Origin: Porphyromonadaceae bacterium
GTDB lineage: Bacteria > Bacteroidota > Bacteroidia > Bacteroidales > Porphyromonadaceae
Assembly (NCBI GenBank): GCA_030528555.1
Contig: JAUMYQ010000007.1
Coordinates: forward strand, 1 to 64,000
Length of the DNA stretch: 64,000 nucleotides
Direction: 5' to 3'
The stretch's first letter is position 1. Each line of letters opens with the position of its first letter. The translations under genes were made by a program, and so were the position numbers. The notes beneath the pieces are model-generated. The model was given only the letters and a program-made list of their open reading frames with translations, made no database searches and was not told the origin of the DNA. This document shows, in pieces, positions 51,932 to 61,818 of the stretch.

Positions 51932-52831
51932 TTATAGAGATTCACCATCTATCTTAACTCTCTTTGCTTCGACCCTATCTGAGATAAATATCGAGGCCAA
52001 CCCCTCGAACTTGTCGGGGCATTCGGTCGTGAGGTAGCTCACACTACCGCCACGAGTGAGGCGCACATCTATCTCTGTATGGCGCATAAGGTAGTCCTTG
52101 AGCGAAGCCGCCACAAGGTCGCCCTGAGCTATGAGACGCACCCCCTCGGGCAAGCAAGCCTCGATCTTGGGGCGCAAGAGCGGATAGTGCGTGCAAGCTA
52201 GCACAAGCGTATCGATACGCTTGTCACGATCCAGCACCGCTTCGACCTCTTGGCGCACAAAGTAGTCTGCCCCTGCCGATGCGCTCTCGCCATACTCCAC
52301 GAGGGGTACCCACATTGGGCAGCCATGTTCGTAGACCTTCAGCGAGGGGAAGAGCTTCTCCACCTCGGCTTGGTACGAATGTGCCGACACCGTGCCTGGG
52401 GTTGCCAGCACGCCCACACGCCCGCTCTCGGTCATACCCTCCAGTACCTCCACGGTGGGGCGAATGACCCCCAGCACGCGCCTTGTAGGGTCTTCGCTCG
52501 TAGGTAGATAGTTCTGCTGAATCTCGCGCAAAGCCTTTGCCGATGCCGTATTGCAGGCAAGGATGACCAAGGGACATCCCTCGGCAAAGAGGTAGCGCAC
52601 CGCCTCGAGCGTAAAGTCCTTGATCACATCAAAGGAACGTGTACCGTAGGGCGAGCGTGCATTGTCGCCTAGGTAGATATAGTCGTACTCGGGGAGCAAC
52701 ACCCGCAGTGCCGAGAGGATGGTTAGCCCTCCATAGCCCGAGTCGAAGACCCCGATCGCCCCTCGCTTTATTGGAGTGCTGGGCTGAGGCTTGTTTTCGT
52801 CTTGTATGTTCATAGAGTTTGTTCGCTTCAA
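51932..52831 (-). CDS. murI: Glutamate racemase
   Basis: The product is 299 residues. GVFDSGYGGLTILSALR, then YLGDNARSPYG, the first catalytic Cys in VILACNTASAKAL and the second in LVLACTHYPLLRPKIE identify MurI. It makes D-glutamate for peptidoglycan. The N-terminus has about 27 extra residues (NIQDENKPQPSTP); a start at 52813 is possible. It lies between the glycosyltransferase and mannosidase genes. Confidence 0.95.
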   Translation of the reverse strand: MKRTNSMNIQDENKPQPSTPIKRGAIGVFDSGYGGLTILSALRVLLPEYDYIYLGDNARSPYGTRSFDVIKDFTLEAVRYLFAEGCPLVILACNTASAKALREIQQNYLPTSEDPTRRVLGVIRPTVEVLEGMTESGRVGVLATPGTVSAHSYQAEVEKLFPSLKVYEHGCPMWVPLVEYGESASAGADYFVRQEVEAVLDRDKRIDTLVLACTHYPLLRPKIEACLPEGVRLIAQGDLVAASLKDYLMRHTEIDVRLTRGGSVSYLTTECPDKFEGLASIFISDRVEAKRVKIDGESL

Positions 52832-52851
52832 TTGCTTGTCTACTGCGTTCC

Positions 52852-54024
52852 TCAGTTTGAAGTTTGCGCTTCGGAGAGCAATTGTATGTACAACTCTGTG
52901 TATCGCCTTGCCATCGTTTCTTGCGAGAATGTCGAGGCAACGACCGCCCGCTCTGCTTCTGTCAACCTTAGTCCTCTGGCTTGCTGCATTGACAGCCCTA
53001 GGGCGTGGGTGTCACCTGGGGGGAAAGTCAGCGAGGCAAAGCGAGGCAAGCCCCCGAGCAGCTCCAGATGGGCTGGTATGCTGGAGGTGATCGGCACAAG
53101 ACCAGAGAGTAGTGCCTCAACCACATTCAGCCCAAAGCCCTCACTGTGGGAGGGAGCAAGGAGATAGTCCGCCACAGCCACATACTCCGCCACATTGGAG
53201 CAGAAGCCTAGAAATTGGATGCGCCCCCGAAGCAGCGCCCCAACCTCACGCTCAAGTTCCGCCCTCAGCGGTCCATCACCTAGGAAGAGGAGATAGTCCC
53301 TATCCGTTAGTTCCCCCACAGAGAGGAGCTGAATGAAGGTTCTTAGGGCAGTCATAGGGTCTTTGCGTCGAGAGAGCGATCCGCAGACGAGCCATAGCAC
53401 GGCATCGGGTGGCAGGTCAGGCAGGAGACGAAGTCGCAAAACTGCTCGCTCCTCAGCCTCGAGGGGCGCAAAGCGAGCCGTATCTACCCCATTATGTATA
53501 GTATATATCCTCCCCGAGGAGTGCTGCACACGCGCAAAGGCACTCACATGCTCCGTAATGCCTACGAGGGCGGTTTGCTTTCGGAGCGCACGCCATAGGC
53601 GAGCATTCATATAAGAGCCGAGCAGCCTCCCCTTACCGAGGAGATAGTCCTCACGGCTGATGTTGTGCTGCGTCGAGATGGTTACATAACCTTCCGAGAG
53701 CAGCCCACCGATGAGGTCGGGATGGTAGCCGTGCAGGTGTAGGATCTGCGCCCCGACCTCATCGGCATACCCAGCTACACGCTGGGCAACCGAGCGAGTA
53801 CGCAGCTCCAGCTCCCAATGGCTGCAACGGAGGTAGCCGACACGCACCCCAAGGGCGACGAAAACAGCATCATGCCCCGAGGGATCTTCGCCCCGCAGCA
53901 CCAAGATGTGTGGCTCGACAAGCTGCCTATCCAGCCCCCGAATGAGGCTCTCAAGAACATTGACTGGCCCTACCTGCGGCAGAGAATTAATCAGATATAG
54001 TACTCTCAATCGCCCTAGGAACAT
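52852..54024 (-). CDS. GT4-family glycosyltransferase
   Basis: The product is 390 residues from the ATG at 54024; the frame is open to 54069, but that overlaps the EpsG-like gene more. The N-domain begins LRVLYLINSLPQVGPVNVLE. The sugar-donor site has LICGSLSRRKDPMTAL-like text (VCGSLSRRKDPMTALRTF) and the EX7E motif ADYLLAPSHSEGFGLNVVEA. It transfers a sugar from a nucleotide donor to surface polysaccharide. It follows the EpsG-like polymerase and probably acts in the same pathway. Confidence 0.88.
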   Translation of the reverse strand: MFLGRLRVLYLINSLPQVGPVNVLESLIRGLDRQLVEPHILVLRGEDPSGHDAVFVALGVRVGYLRCSHWELELRTRSVAQRVAGYADEVGAQILHLHGYHPDLIGGLLSEGYVTISTQHNISREDYLLGKGRLLGSYMNARLWRALRKQTALVGITEHVSAFARVQHSSGRIYTIHNGVDTARFAPLEAEERAVLRLRLLPDLPPDAVLWLVCGSLSRRKDPMTALRTFIQLLSVGELTDRDYLLFLGDGPLRAELEREVGALLRGRIQFLGFCSNVAEYVAVADYLLAPSHSEGFGLNVVEALLSGLVPITSSIPAHLELLGGLPRFASLTFPPGDTHALGLSMQQARGLRLTEAERAVVASTFSQETMARRYTELYIQLLSEAQTSN

Positions 54025-55090
54025 CAGGTAGAGGTAATGATTGATCAAATACCGTTTGGTAACTAGCATAAGGCTCTTTCGGATCCAACACCGTTTTGAA
54101 CGAAAATGTAATCAGTCCAAGAAGGAAGCCTAGGGCAAACCACAATTTCTGTCCTCTCAACCTCTCGACATAAAGCGTAAAAATGAAGAAGACAGCTGTA
54201 AAAGGGTAGAGCATCAAACGCACCCCTGGTTCGAAAATGTAGAGAGCATTATAGATGAAAATAGCAAAAATCATCATCTGGGTGTAAAACTTCAATCGCT
54301 CCGAAGTCTGCACTGATGGCCATCCAAGGGAGCGAATAAGGAAGACTGCAAAGGCACATAGGAATACACGATACAACCCTGTAGTTGCCTCTGTAGGGAA
54401 GTCTCCTTCTAGATAGAGAGCATACTTTCCCAACGACAATTCCTTGAGCAACTCCACAAGCGAAGGAAAAAGGTAGAGACCAGTAAGCAAACTTACGAGT
54501 AACCCTACGTAGAGCAGACGTGGCGACCACCGCCATCGGCACAATATGAGAAGGCCTCCCCCTATAATAGCCGACGAATGCAGGAGAAAACCAACTATTA
54601 CCCATGGTATAAATCGCCAGTACCTACGCTCCAGAAGATGATATGCCCCAGCAAAAACGATAGCTGAAGCAAGAGTTTGGCGTATGGTATTCATCGACTC
54701 GAAAAAACCTTTATAAATCAGAACATAACAAAGGATCCCTCCAATCCAATGGATACGCCACTTCTCAAAACTGTAGAAAATAAAGAAATAGGTTAACCCA
54801 GCTATGGCCATCAACCAAAAATGCAAGGGGACATCGAAGTGACGAAATACAGGATTAATAACACTCCATAGTGGCTCAATGTATTGGTTAGTCGGGCTAA
54901 AGACATTGGTATATACATCAACATACACCATATAGTCGCGCCCAACCCCCACACGTAATCCAGAAAAGAGCGTGAGCAACAACCACACCAAGATGCGGCA
55001 GATCTGCTCCAAGGCACGGTAGCGATAAGCAACGAAGAGGAGTGAGGCGAAGAGGAAGTAGAACGCCCCATAGTAGCTCAAGGGACTCAT
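53987..55090 (-). CDS. EpsG-like polysaccharide polymerase, multi-pass membrane protein
   Basis: The product is 367 residues with about ten membrane segments. The pattern of early short loops, GLRVGVGRDYMVYVDVYTN after the second helix and IRQTLASAIVFAGAYHLLE in the middle match the EpsG family of exopolysaccharide/O-antigen polymerases (Wzy-like). It would join repeat units at the periplasmic face. The 5' end shares four bases with the stop of the GNAT-AlkD gene (ATGA type overlap), and the 3' end overlaps the glycosyltransferase gene by 38 bp. Confidence 0.85.
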   Translation of the reverse strand: MSPLSYYGAFYFLFASLLFVAYRYRALEQICRILVWLLLTLFSGLRVGVGRDYMVYVDVYTNVFSPTNQYIEPLWSVINPVFRHFDVPLHFWLMAIAGLTYFFIFYSFEKWRIHWIGGILCYVLIYKGFFESMNTIRQTLASAIVFAGAYHLLERRYWRFIPWVIVGFLLHSSAIIGGGLLILCRWRWSPRLLYVGLLVSLLTGLYLFPSLVELLKELSLGKYALYLEGDFPTEATTGLYRVFLCAFAVFLIRSLGWPSVQTSERLKFYTQMMIFAIFIYNALYIFEPGVRLMLYPFTAVFFIFTLYVERLRGQKLWFALGFLLGLITFSFKTVLDPKEPYASYQTVFDQSLPLPDVPRAIESTISD

Positions 55091-56094
55091 AGCCTGCGCA
55101 AGGCTTGGTAATGCCTACGCTCCTCAGGCGTAAGATGCTCCGTGGCGTAGCTCAACGTAATGCTAGACATCTGCTGCACATATTCGTCCAAGAAGTCCGT
55201 GAGGAGCTGCCTCGAGATGCGCTTACCTACCTCACGCAGCATCCAGCCCACCGCCTTACGGATAAGGTCGTGCGGATGAGGGAGCAAGTGACGTGCCAAG
55301 GTTAGGGCTTCGGTCGCCTCCTTCGCGGACACCAAACCCAGCGTACCCACGATGGCCACACGCTCTTGCCACAGCTCGCCACTCATAGCGAGCGACATCA
55401 ACACCTGCATCCGCTCCTCTCCCTCTTTATCTAGGAGATATTTACCCACGAGCGTTGGGGCGGAGTTATCTACTATATCCCAGTTATTGCAGTAGGGCAG
55501 ATGCTCTAGGTAGAGCTTATGCAGCTGCTCCCTATCTTGATCCTTGGTAGAGCGAGCGAACCAGTCGACTAGCACGAGGAAGCCACAGAGGCGCACCTCG
55601 TGATAGGGGCTTGTAAGGCACGAACGCACAGTCGCCTCCGACCACAAGCCAACCTGCTTGATGTGCCGACGAATATCAGGGACAGGCACCCCAAGAAAGA
55701 CATCGCCAGCTCCATACCCCCCAGGGGCTGTCTTGAAGAATGAGCGTACCTGCACGGCTCGTTCCTCGGAGGCTAACGCCCTAAACGCCTCCAGCGTAGC
55801 AACACTCGCATCGTAACCCTCAAGATAAGGCTGATACTCGGGATGCCGCTCTACAAAACGCTGGGTATAGCCACATAGAGGCTGGAGCGAGAGCCTTCGC
55901 TCCCTCATCCACTCTAGGAGGGCTTCGGTCATCAGCTCGGCAATGCCCTGCCCTCGATAGGCAGGCACAACCTCAGTAGACAGCACGACAAGTCTATGCC
56001 CTGCCTGAACCTCGAAGCGGATGCACCCCTCCTCCTCTCGCCCACGCTTGCTTGTAAGCAAGCCGAGCCTAGATCTAATCGCAATCTTCCTCAT
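55087..56094 (-). CDS. Fusion of GNAT acetyltransferase-like and AlkD DNA-alkylation-repair domains
   Basis: The product is 335 residues. The first about 95 residues form a small GNAT domain (HRLVVLSTEVVPAYRGQGIA, with V-x-x-x-x-R-G-x-G, then ELMTEALLEWM and LCGYTQRFVERHPEY) like YjdJ-type acetyltransferases. After about 120, HEAT-like helices of the DNA_alkylation/AlkD family follow (GVPVPDIRRHIKQVGLWSEA, LVDWFARSTKD, CNNWDIVDNSAPTLVGKYLL, DLIRKAVGWMLREVGKR). Typical AlkD proteins remove alkylated bases. The two domains are usually separate, so the fusion is noteworthy. It is in an envelope operon, which is an odd place. Confidence 0.88.
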   Translation of the reverse strand: MRKIAIRSRLGLLTSKRGREEEGCIRFEVQAGHRLVVLSTEVVPAYRGQGIAELMTEALLEWMRERRLSLQPLCGYTQRFVERHPEYQPYLEGYDASVATLEAFRALASEERAVQVRSFFKTAPGGYGAGDVFLGVPVPDIRRHIKQVGLWSEATVRSCLTSPYHEVRLCGFLVLVDWFARSTKDQDREQLHKLYLEHLPYCNNWDIVDNSAPTLVGKYLLDKEGEERMQVLMSLAMSGELWQERVAIVGTLGLVSAKEATEALTLARHLLPHPHDLIRKAVGWMLREVGKRISRQLLTDFLDEYVQQMSSITLSYATEHLTPEERRHYQALRRL

Positions 56095-56106
56095 ATCCTA
56101 GCGAAC

Positions 56107-56874
56107 TTACTTAGTCCAACGCCCCTCTGGCTCACGAGGCAGTACCGACCCCACGACACGCTGTGCCTCAGCAGCAAGCAGCATAATAGAGCGTGGTGGC
56201 TCGCCAAAGGTCTTAGGGTCGATGGGCGGATGAATGGTCAGCTTGATGCGATGGGGGTAGGCTAGCTTGTCGCCACGCTTGAGGACATCGAAAGCACCAT
56301 CTATCGACACGGGTAGCACCGGCACGCCCAGCTGGCTGGCCATAACAAACGCTCCTTTCTTAAAGCGCATCATCTGCCCCGTAAGTGTTCGACTTCCCTC
56401 AGGAAAGATAAAGATCGAGCTGCCCTCCAGTAGAGCTTTATTTGCATCCGAAAGGGTCTGATTAATAGATGAAGGTCGCTTATCATCTACAAAAATGAAT
56501 CCAGCCGCCTCACAAGCCCAACCAACAAAGGGCATTCTCCGTAGTTCTTCCTTGAGTACCCATTTAAACGGAAGGTCAATGTATCCATATAGAGCATAAA
56601 TATCGAAAGCACTTTGATGATTTGCCACAACGACATACACTCCTCCCTCTTCAGAAAGATATTCACGACCTGAAACACTTACTGGTGAGCAATGTAAGAT
56701 AAGCACTACACGAGCCCATATCTTACCAAGATACCGGCTAGACCACGCCCCATAGCCAAGGAGACAGCCTACCACAATACTCCCCGAGAGTACAGCTGTC
56801 ACCAGGACAAAAAGAGGTAAGCCAATAGGAATGTAATAGAGGAGGAACAGTATGCGAAGTAATAAACACTTCAT
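56107..56874 (-). CDS. 1-acylglycerol-3-phosphate O-acyltransferase (PlsC family)
   Basis: The product is 255 residues. N-terminal membrane helix or helices (about 5-37), then the catalytic NHQSAFD (HX4D), then IFVDDKRPSSINQT and FPEGSRTLTG, the second conserved box. It makes phosphatidic acid or acylates a related lipid at the membrane. It starts 11 bp downstream of the porZ stop, in the leftward run. Confidence 0.92.
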   Translation of the reverse strand: MKCLLLRILFLLYYIPIGLPLFVLVTAVLSGSIVVGCLLGYGAWSSRYLGKIWARVVLILHCSPVSVSGREYLSEEGGVYVVVANHQSAFDIYALYGYIDLPFKWVLKEELRRMPFVGWACEAAGFIFVDDKRPSSINQTLSDANKALLEGSSIFIFPEGSRTLTGQMMRFKKGAFVMASQLGVPVLPVSIDGAFDVLKRGDKLAYPHRIKLTIHPPIDPKTFGEPPRSIMLLAAEAQRVVGSVLPREPEGRWTK

Positions 56875-56885
56875 ATGCTATATAT

Positions 56886-59195
56886 CTAATCGTTTGAAAC
56901 AATCGAAACCTTGATCAGTCCTAGCTTCTTCTGCTTCTGGCTATGAACCACAATTGTATACACGCCACTAGGCAGTCGCCTACCATCACGCCCATAGGCA
57001 GGCCACTCATAGGCATAATCAACTATTTGATCACGATGTACGAGACGCCCAGAAGCATCACTCACTTCAATGACACTTCCCGCAGGTAGTCCCTCTACAG
57101 TAATAACATTGGGATACTCTGGGCGTAACGGATTGGGATAAGCTACGAGCTTAACTTGCTCCGAGATATGCTCTCGGGCCGTACGCGTATCCAAGACATT
57201 CAGTCCCATAGGAGTACCAATGAATAGCCGCCCTCCCACTTCATCTACTGCAAGGCTAAGGATATGATTACTAAGCAAAGGACTATTCTCAGTGGTGTAG
57301 TGACGCAACACTGTCATCCCGTCTTCTGAGAGAAGGTACAGACCAGTTGCAGCTGTACCCATCCACTTACGATTGAGACCATCCACGGCTATAGTACTAA
57401 CCGTTACATTGTCTAACACGTAATACGAACTCCCCTCGTCATTAGTAGCCACAGGACGTACCGCTATCGGTGCCCTATCGTGACGTGGCAGTTCATCTGG
57501 TCTCTGAACGTAAAAAAATCCAATGTTCGCTCCCAGCCAAAGCGCTCCTTTCTTGTCCACAGCCATAGCTGTTACCTTAGAGAAGGTAATGAGCTTCCCA
57601 CTACTCTCACGCAGAGAGGTATAGTGGGCGTAGACATCATCTGAAAGGTCATCCGTTCCTCGGTCATTGTAGACAAACACACCCTCACCGTGATCAGCAA
57701 GATGATTATCCAACAACCATTTTGTCCCATCAGGTAGCGCGATGTGCGTATGAAAGGAGTTACTCGCCTTGATGGGCTGATAGTCAAAAGCTTGCCATTG
57801 CCCCGAGGGACTAAGGCGTACAACGCTACCGCCCCCCGAGTCCTTTGTCAGGCCCTGAGCCATCCACAGATTACCTTGAGCATCGTAACAAAGACTACCC
57901 ACACGAGTATAACCCTCGCTTCCTGGAATGGCGGAGACAAGAGCACTATTATCCACATCATAGCGAGCAAGTACTCGCCCATCTTCCAACTCATATAATC
58001 CCTCCCCCCAAGTGGCAACATAATAGTGGTGAGGCTTACCGTCTCTGTGAGGAATAATGTCTATAGGATCAAGAAAAAGCTTACCTGTTTGGGCTTGAAT
58101 ATCCTTATCCAAGAGGGATGTCCAACGCTTACCATCGAAAATCTGAATAATCCCTGGGATACGGAAGCGGTCTTTGTCTCGACCACCACCAACGACATAG
58201 AGTCGCCCTCCCTGATAACGCATCGCGTACATATTATTGCCTCGTGGAGCATCTTGCACACCAGGAATAGGAGACTCATGCCAATCATCTCCTTTCCTTC
58301 GGAGAAGCATCAACCCACCTTCTCCCTTGGCAAGCCAGATACCTCGTCCCAAAGTTCCTGTCAGGGACCGAGCGGAAACAGATGAGAGGAGCTGCATCTC
58401 ATCCCTTACTAAATGATAGAGTCTATCGGAAGTCTGCAGAACAACCCCATCAGAGAGCACATGAATTTGTCTAACTAATCCTATGTCGCTGATAGGCTGC
58501 ACCTCATTATTCATAATCTTCACAGCCCGCCCTCTACGTAGGCCTATCAATTCCCCATGGCTACTAAACACTTGCTCCCATCCATCTCCGAGCTCAGTTC
58601 GGTCCCTCCACGCACTAGGATCTTGAAGATTATCACTAAGCCACCCCTCATAGATTTGTCCCGAAAGTAATGCTATAAGCTGACCTCCATCCGTCTTTGT
58701 AGCGAACTGTACAGCACTATTCACCAGATAAGTCCCCTCCACAAGAGCCCGAGCAAGATCAATCTGCATAATACCACAGGCTCCAGAAAGCCAAGCCCTA
58801 TGCCCCTGAATGGAAATAGTATAGATATCTTTCTTAGGGATATGCGCAGCCTCCCTAAGTGCAGGAATATGTTCTATATCCCCACTACTGAGCAGGTCAA
58901 TCATTCCAGAGCGATAGACAATGAGTAATTTTTTAATCTCTGATGCCCAAGCTATATGACTGATACCTACATCTGACAATCCATTAGAACGGTCGTAAAG
59001 CCGAATACTGTAATCAACCTTGTCCAATGAATGCAATGCCCCATTAGCCAGAATAAAGAGATGACTATCTGCCTCAATTACTTGCTCTACATCGTATCGA
59101 GCCACCCATGTCTGCCACAAGCTATTAGCCCTAAGATCCAGGACGAATAACGCCTGGAACAAGCAGAAAAAAAAGGCTACTCTTCGCATAACCAT
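56886..59195 (-). CDS. porZ: PorZ-like type IX secretion component
   Basis: The product is 769 residues, with a signal peptide (about 1-24). Two beta-propellers are predicted from repeats such as [43 protein letters not shown] and [17 protein letters not shown]. The last 85 residues form a type IX C-terminal domain ([20 protein letters not shown], then SGRLVHRDQ and [13 protein letters not shown]). This matches PorZ of Porphyromonas gingivalis, which is about 776 residues, sits on the cell surface and delivers A-LPS to the PorU sortase complex. The start overlaps rdgB by 19 bp; a start at 59189 would shorten this. Confidence 0.88.
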   Translation of the reverse strand: MVMRRVAFFFCLFQALFVLDLRANSLWQTWVARYDVEQVIEADSHLFILANGALHSLDKVDYSIRLYDRSNGLSDVGISHIAWASEIKKLLIVYRSGMIDLLSSGDIEHIPALREAAHIPKKDIYTISIQGHRAWLSGACGIMQIDLARALVEGTYLVNSAVQFATKTDGGQLIALLSGQIYEGWLSDNLQDPSAWRDRTELGDGWEQVFSSHGELIGLRRGRAVKIMNNEVQPISDIGLVRQIHVLSDGVVLQTSDRLYHLVRDEMQLLSSVSARSLTGTLGRGIWLAKGEGGLMLLRRKGDDWHESPIPGVQDAPRGNNMYAMRYQGGRLYVVGGGRDKDRFRIPGIIQIFDGKRWTSLLDKDIQAQTGKLFLDPIDIIPHRDGKPHHYYVATWGEGLYELEDGRVLARYDVDNSALVSAIPGSEGYTRVGSLCYDAQGNLWMAQGLTKDSGGGSVVRLSPSGQWQAFDYQPIKASNSFHTHIALPDGTKWLLDNHLADHGEGVFVYNDRGTDDLSDDVYAHYTSLRESSGKLITFSKVTAMAVDKKGALWLGANIGFFYVQRPDELPRHDRAPIAVRPVATNDEGSSYYVLDNVTVSTIAVDGLNRKWMGTAATGLYLLSEDGMTVLRHYTTENSPLLSNHILSLAVDEVGGRLFIGTPMGLNVLDTRTAREHISEQVKLVAYPNPLRPEYPNVITVEGLPAGSVIEVSDASGRLVHRDQIVDYAYEWPAYGRDGRRLPSGVYTIVVHSQKQKKLGLIKVSIVSND

Positions 59196-59755
59196 GCTAC
59201 GAGTTTCCTAACAGCCAGAGCACGATGACTAATTTTATTCTTCACCTCAGCTCCCAACTCTGAAAAGGTCTTAGTATACCCCTCGGGACAAAATATAGGG
59301 TCATACCCAAAACCATCTTGCCCCGCCCGCTCCATAGCAATGCGACCCCACACCACTCCTTCAAAGAACTGCTCTCTACCCTCTTGGATCAAAGCTATAA
59401 CCGTACGAAAGACTGCGGATCTGTTGGGCTCGCCTTGCATACATGAGAGCAATTTGACCGTATTATCCTCAGCAGAGCAGTGCTCCCCTGCATAACGAGC
59501 TGAGTACACTCCAGGAGCTCCTTTCAGAGCCTCAACTTCCAGCCCCGTATCATCAGCAAAGCAATCAAGACCATACCTCTCATAAATATACCGAGCCTTG
59601 AGGAGTGCATTCCCTTCCAGCGTATTTGCCGTCTCTGGAATCTCCTCTACGCAATTGATATCAGAGAGACTTAGAACTTCCATCTTAGATCCCAGGAGGG
59701 CTCTAACCTCTTGAAGCTTATGAACATTATTTGTAACAAAAACAAGCTTTCTCAT
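59177..59755 (-). CDS. rdgB: RdgB/HAM1 non-canonical purine NTP pyrophosphatase
   Basis: The product is 192 residues. [65 protein letters not shown] and [12 protein letters not shown] are the family blocks. It hydrolyses dITP, XTP and similar nucleotides to monophosphates. It is the first gene of the long leftward run, overlapping porZ. Confidence 0.95.
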   Translation of the reverse strand: MRKLVFVTNNVHKLQEVRALLGSKMEVLSLSDINCVEEIPETANTLEGNALLKARYIYERYGLDCFADDTGLEVEALKGAPGVYSARYAGEHCSAEDNTVKLLSCMQGEPNRSAVFRTVIALIQEGREQFFEGVVWGRIAMERAGQDGFGYDPIFCPEGYTKTFSELGAEVKNKISHRALAVRKLVAWLCEE

Positions 59756-59765
59756 TCCTTTTGTT

Positions 59766-59849
59766 TACATTTGAATTCAAAAGACTTTCATATTCATATG
59801 GGGATAAACGCTATCATAAATCTGACAAGCACCACCCTAAACAAATGTA
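59766..59849. promoter_or_regulatory. Face-to-face -7 boxes in the rdgB/yjbR-like divergence
   Basis: TACATTTG at 59766-59773 on the plus strand and TACATTTG (from CAAATGTA at 59842-59849) on the minus strand face each other. Each matches TAnnTTTG fully. The two would start overlapping, complementary leaders toward the genes at 59859 and 59755. -33 boxes are not clear. Confidence 0.4.
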
Positions 59850-59858
59850 AGTAAAATA

Positions 59859-60236
59859 ATGGATATTGAACAAGTTCGCCAATTCTACCTCACGCTCCCC
59901 TATGTGAGCGAGAGCTTTCCTTTCGACGAAAGTACGCTCGTCTTTAAGGTCGGTAGCAAGATGTTTGGATACATCTCCCTAGATCATCCCGAGCCTTACA
60001 TTTGTCTCAAGTGCGATCCCGAGCGAGCTATCGATCTGCGAGAGCATTATACCGCTGTCGAGGAGGCTTACCACATGAACAAGACCCACTGGAATGGTGT
60101 CTTCCTTGATAGAGATCTCTCCTCGGATCAGGTCCTTGACCTCGTACGCCACTCCTACGAACTAGTCTACGGAAAGCTCACGCGCAAAGAACGGCTACTG
60201 CTAGAGGGAAATGCCCAAAAGTCAAACACAAAATAA
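59859..60236 (+). CDS. MmcQ/YjbR-family protein
   Basis: The product is 125 residues. DIEQVRQFYLTLPYVSESFP, then LVFKVGSKMFGYISLDHPEP, LKCDPERAIDLREHY and KTHWNGVFLD are the YjbR pattern. The fold is related to CyaY and may bind DNA; the role is not established. The frame overlaps birA slightly if an upstream start is used for birA, but not with the start chosen. Confidence 0.88.
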   Translation: MDIEQVRQFYLTLPYVSESFPFDESTLVFKVGSKMFGYISLDHPEPYICLKCDPERAIDLREHYTAVEEAYHMNKTHWNGVFLDRDLSSDQVLDLVRHSYELVYGKLTRKERLLLEGNAQKSNTK

Positions 60237-60246
60237 TTGCCCTTTT

Positions 60247-61011
60247 ATGAATACTACGCCAAACACTCTTGTCATCTTAAACGAAGTGGATAGCACCAAT
60301 AGCTACCTGATGAATATGCTCTCGCAAAATAGAGACCTGCCACAGCTATTCACCATAATGGCTCGTAGCCAGTTCTCTGGTCGTGGACAGCGAGGTAACA
60401 GCTGGATTACTCGCCCCAATAGCGAGCTGACCTGCTCGATCCTCCTACGTGATGGCAGCCTTAGCCCGAGTGAGCAGTATACCGTGAGCGAACTGGCAGC
60501 CTACGGACTACTCAAGACGATCGCTCGCTACCTCCCCGAGGAAAACAAGCACAATCTCTCCATCAAATGGCCCAACGACATCTACTACGGAGACAAAAAG
60601 ATTGCTGGTATCCTCATTGAGCACAGCATCACTGGAGAAAACATTGACTACTCGATTATTGGTATTGGATTAAATCTCAACGAAACTGACTTCCCTTCAG
60701 ATCTACCCAACCCCATATCCCTCAAACAGATTACAGGAGAAGACTATGAGCCAGAAGAAGTTATGCTACGCTTACGTAAACGCTTCCATTTCATGCTCGA
60801 AGAGTTTCTCATTGGCAACTACGCAGAAATCCATCGCAACTATATGCTTCACCTATACCGACGAGAGGGACTACATCCTTTTTCTGACAGAGATGGTAGC
60901 TTCTTAGCTTACATCAAGAATGTCCTCCCCACAGGACAAATCGTGCTCGAACGTGAAGATGGCACGATATCCACCTATGCCTTCAAAGAAGTACAGTTCG
61001 ATGTTCACTAA
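60247..61011 (+). CDS. birA: Biotin-[acetyl-CoA-carboxylase] ligase BirA
   Basis: The product is 254 residues from the ATG at 60247, which starts directly before the ligase domain. RSQFSGRGQRGNSWITRP is the biotinoyl-AMP motif, then IKWPNDIYYGDKKIAGILIE and IGIGLNLNE. It lacks the N-terminal helix-turn-helix, so it is a ligase only, not a repressor. It attaches biotin to carboxylase subunits. The next gene's ATG (61001) overlaps its end by 11 bp. Confidence 0.93.
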   Translation: MNTTPNTLVILNEVDSTNSYLMNMLSQNRDLPQLFTIMARSQFSGRGQRGNSWITRPNSELTCSILLRDGSLSPSEQYTVSELAAYGLLKTIARYLPEENKHNLSIKWPNDIYYGDKKIAGILIEHSITGENIDYSIIGIGLNLNETDFPSDLPNPISLKQITGEDYEPEEVMLRLRKRFHFMLEEFLIGNYAEIHRNYMLHLYRREGLHPFSDRDGSFLAYIKNVLPTGQIVLEREDGTISTYAFKEVQFDVH

Positions 61012-61795
61012 GGCAGACATTGCACGCATCAGAGGGCTGCACAAAGCATCGGAGCGGAGAAGACAAGGCTTGTTCATCTGTGAAGGGCTCAAGCTTGTAC
61101 GAGACATGCTCGGTCATTTCTTCTGTGATACACTCATTCTCTCGAAGACATTACACAACGAACTTAAACCTCTACTTGATAGGCTCACTCCCACATACTT
61201 TCCTCTGCATGTGAAAGAGGTTCCAGATAGCTTTGCTTTTGACCGAATAAGCTCACTGCATACGCCCCAACCTATTTTGGCTCTATTCGCTATCCCCGAG
61301 AGCAAGCCAGAACATCTACATGCCCAACCAGGGCTTATGGTTATGCTGGACAACGTTCAAGATCCAGGAAATGTAGGCACGATTATACGCACAGCGAACT
61401 GGTTTGGTGTTGAGCATCTAATCCTTACACCAGGTTGTGCAGATCCCTTCTCGACCAAAGTAGTACAAGCTTCCATGGGAGCCCTCGCCAAAGTCACAAT
61501 CACTAAGCTTGAGAATGCCACCGATTTCCTTCAAAGGTACAAGGGAAGTGTTTATGGTACCTTTCTGGATGGAACGAACATTTACTCAGAACCTTATCTC
61601 CCCATCCCATCTTCTGCTCTTCTCATCATGGGCAATGAGGGAAGTGGTATCGGTCAAGAGCTTAAGCCATACATCACTCATAAACTATTTATTCCCCCTC
61701 ACCAAGATAATCCAGCAACCGAGTCGCTCAACGTTGGCGTTGCTACAGCTATCTGTCTCTCGGAGTTTAGGCGATCTTCCTATGCTCTTGATTAA
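61001..61795 (+). CDS. SpoU/TrmH-family rRNA or tRNA 2'-O-methyltransferase
   Basis: The product is 264 residues from ATG 61001 (the frame is open to 60920 but enters birA). RRQGLFICEGLKLVRDML is the substrate-binding start. The knotted SAM domain has MLDNVQDPGNVGTIIRTANW, QASMGALAKV, LLIMGNEGSGIG and PATESLNVGVATAI. It methylates a ribose in RNA; rRNA is likely from the N-terminal domain. Confidence 0.93.
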   Translation: MFTKADIARIRGLHKASERRRQGLFICEGLKLVRDMLGHFFCDTLILSKTLHNELKPLLDRLTPTYFPLHVKEVPDSFAFDRISSLHTPQPILALFAIPESKPEHLHAQPGLMVMLDNVQDPGNVGTIIRTANWFGVEHLILTPGCADPFSTKVVQASMGALAKVTITKLENATDFLQRYKGSVYGTFLDGTNIYSEPYLPIPSSALLIMGNEGSGIGQELKPYITHKLFIPPHQDNPATESLNVGVATAICLSEFRRSSYALD

Positions 61796-61818
61796 TATCT
61801 CCGCCATAAAATAAACTC

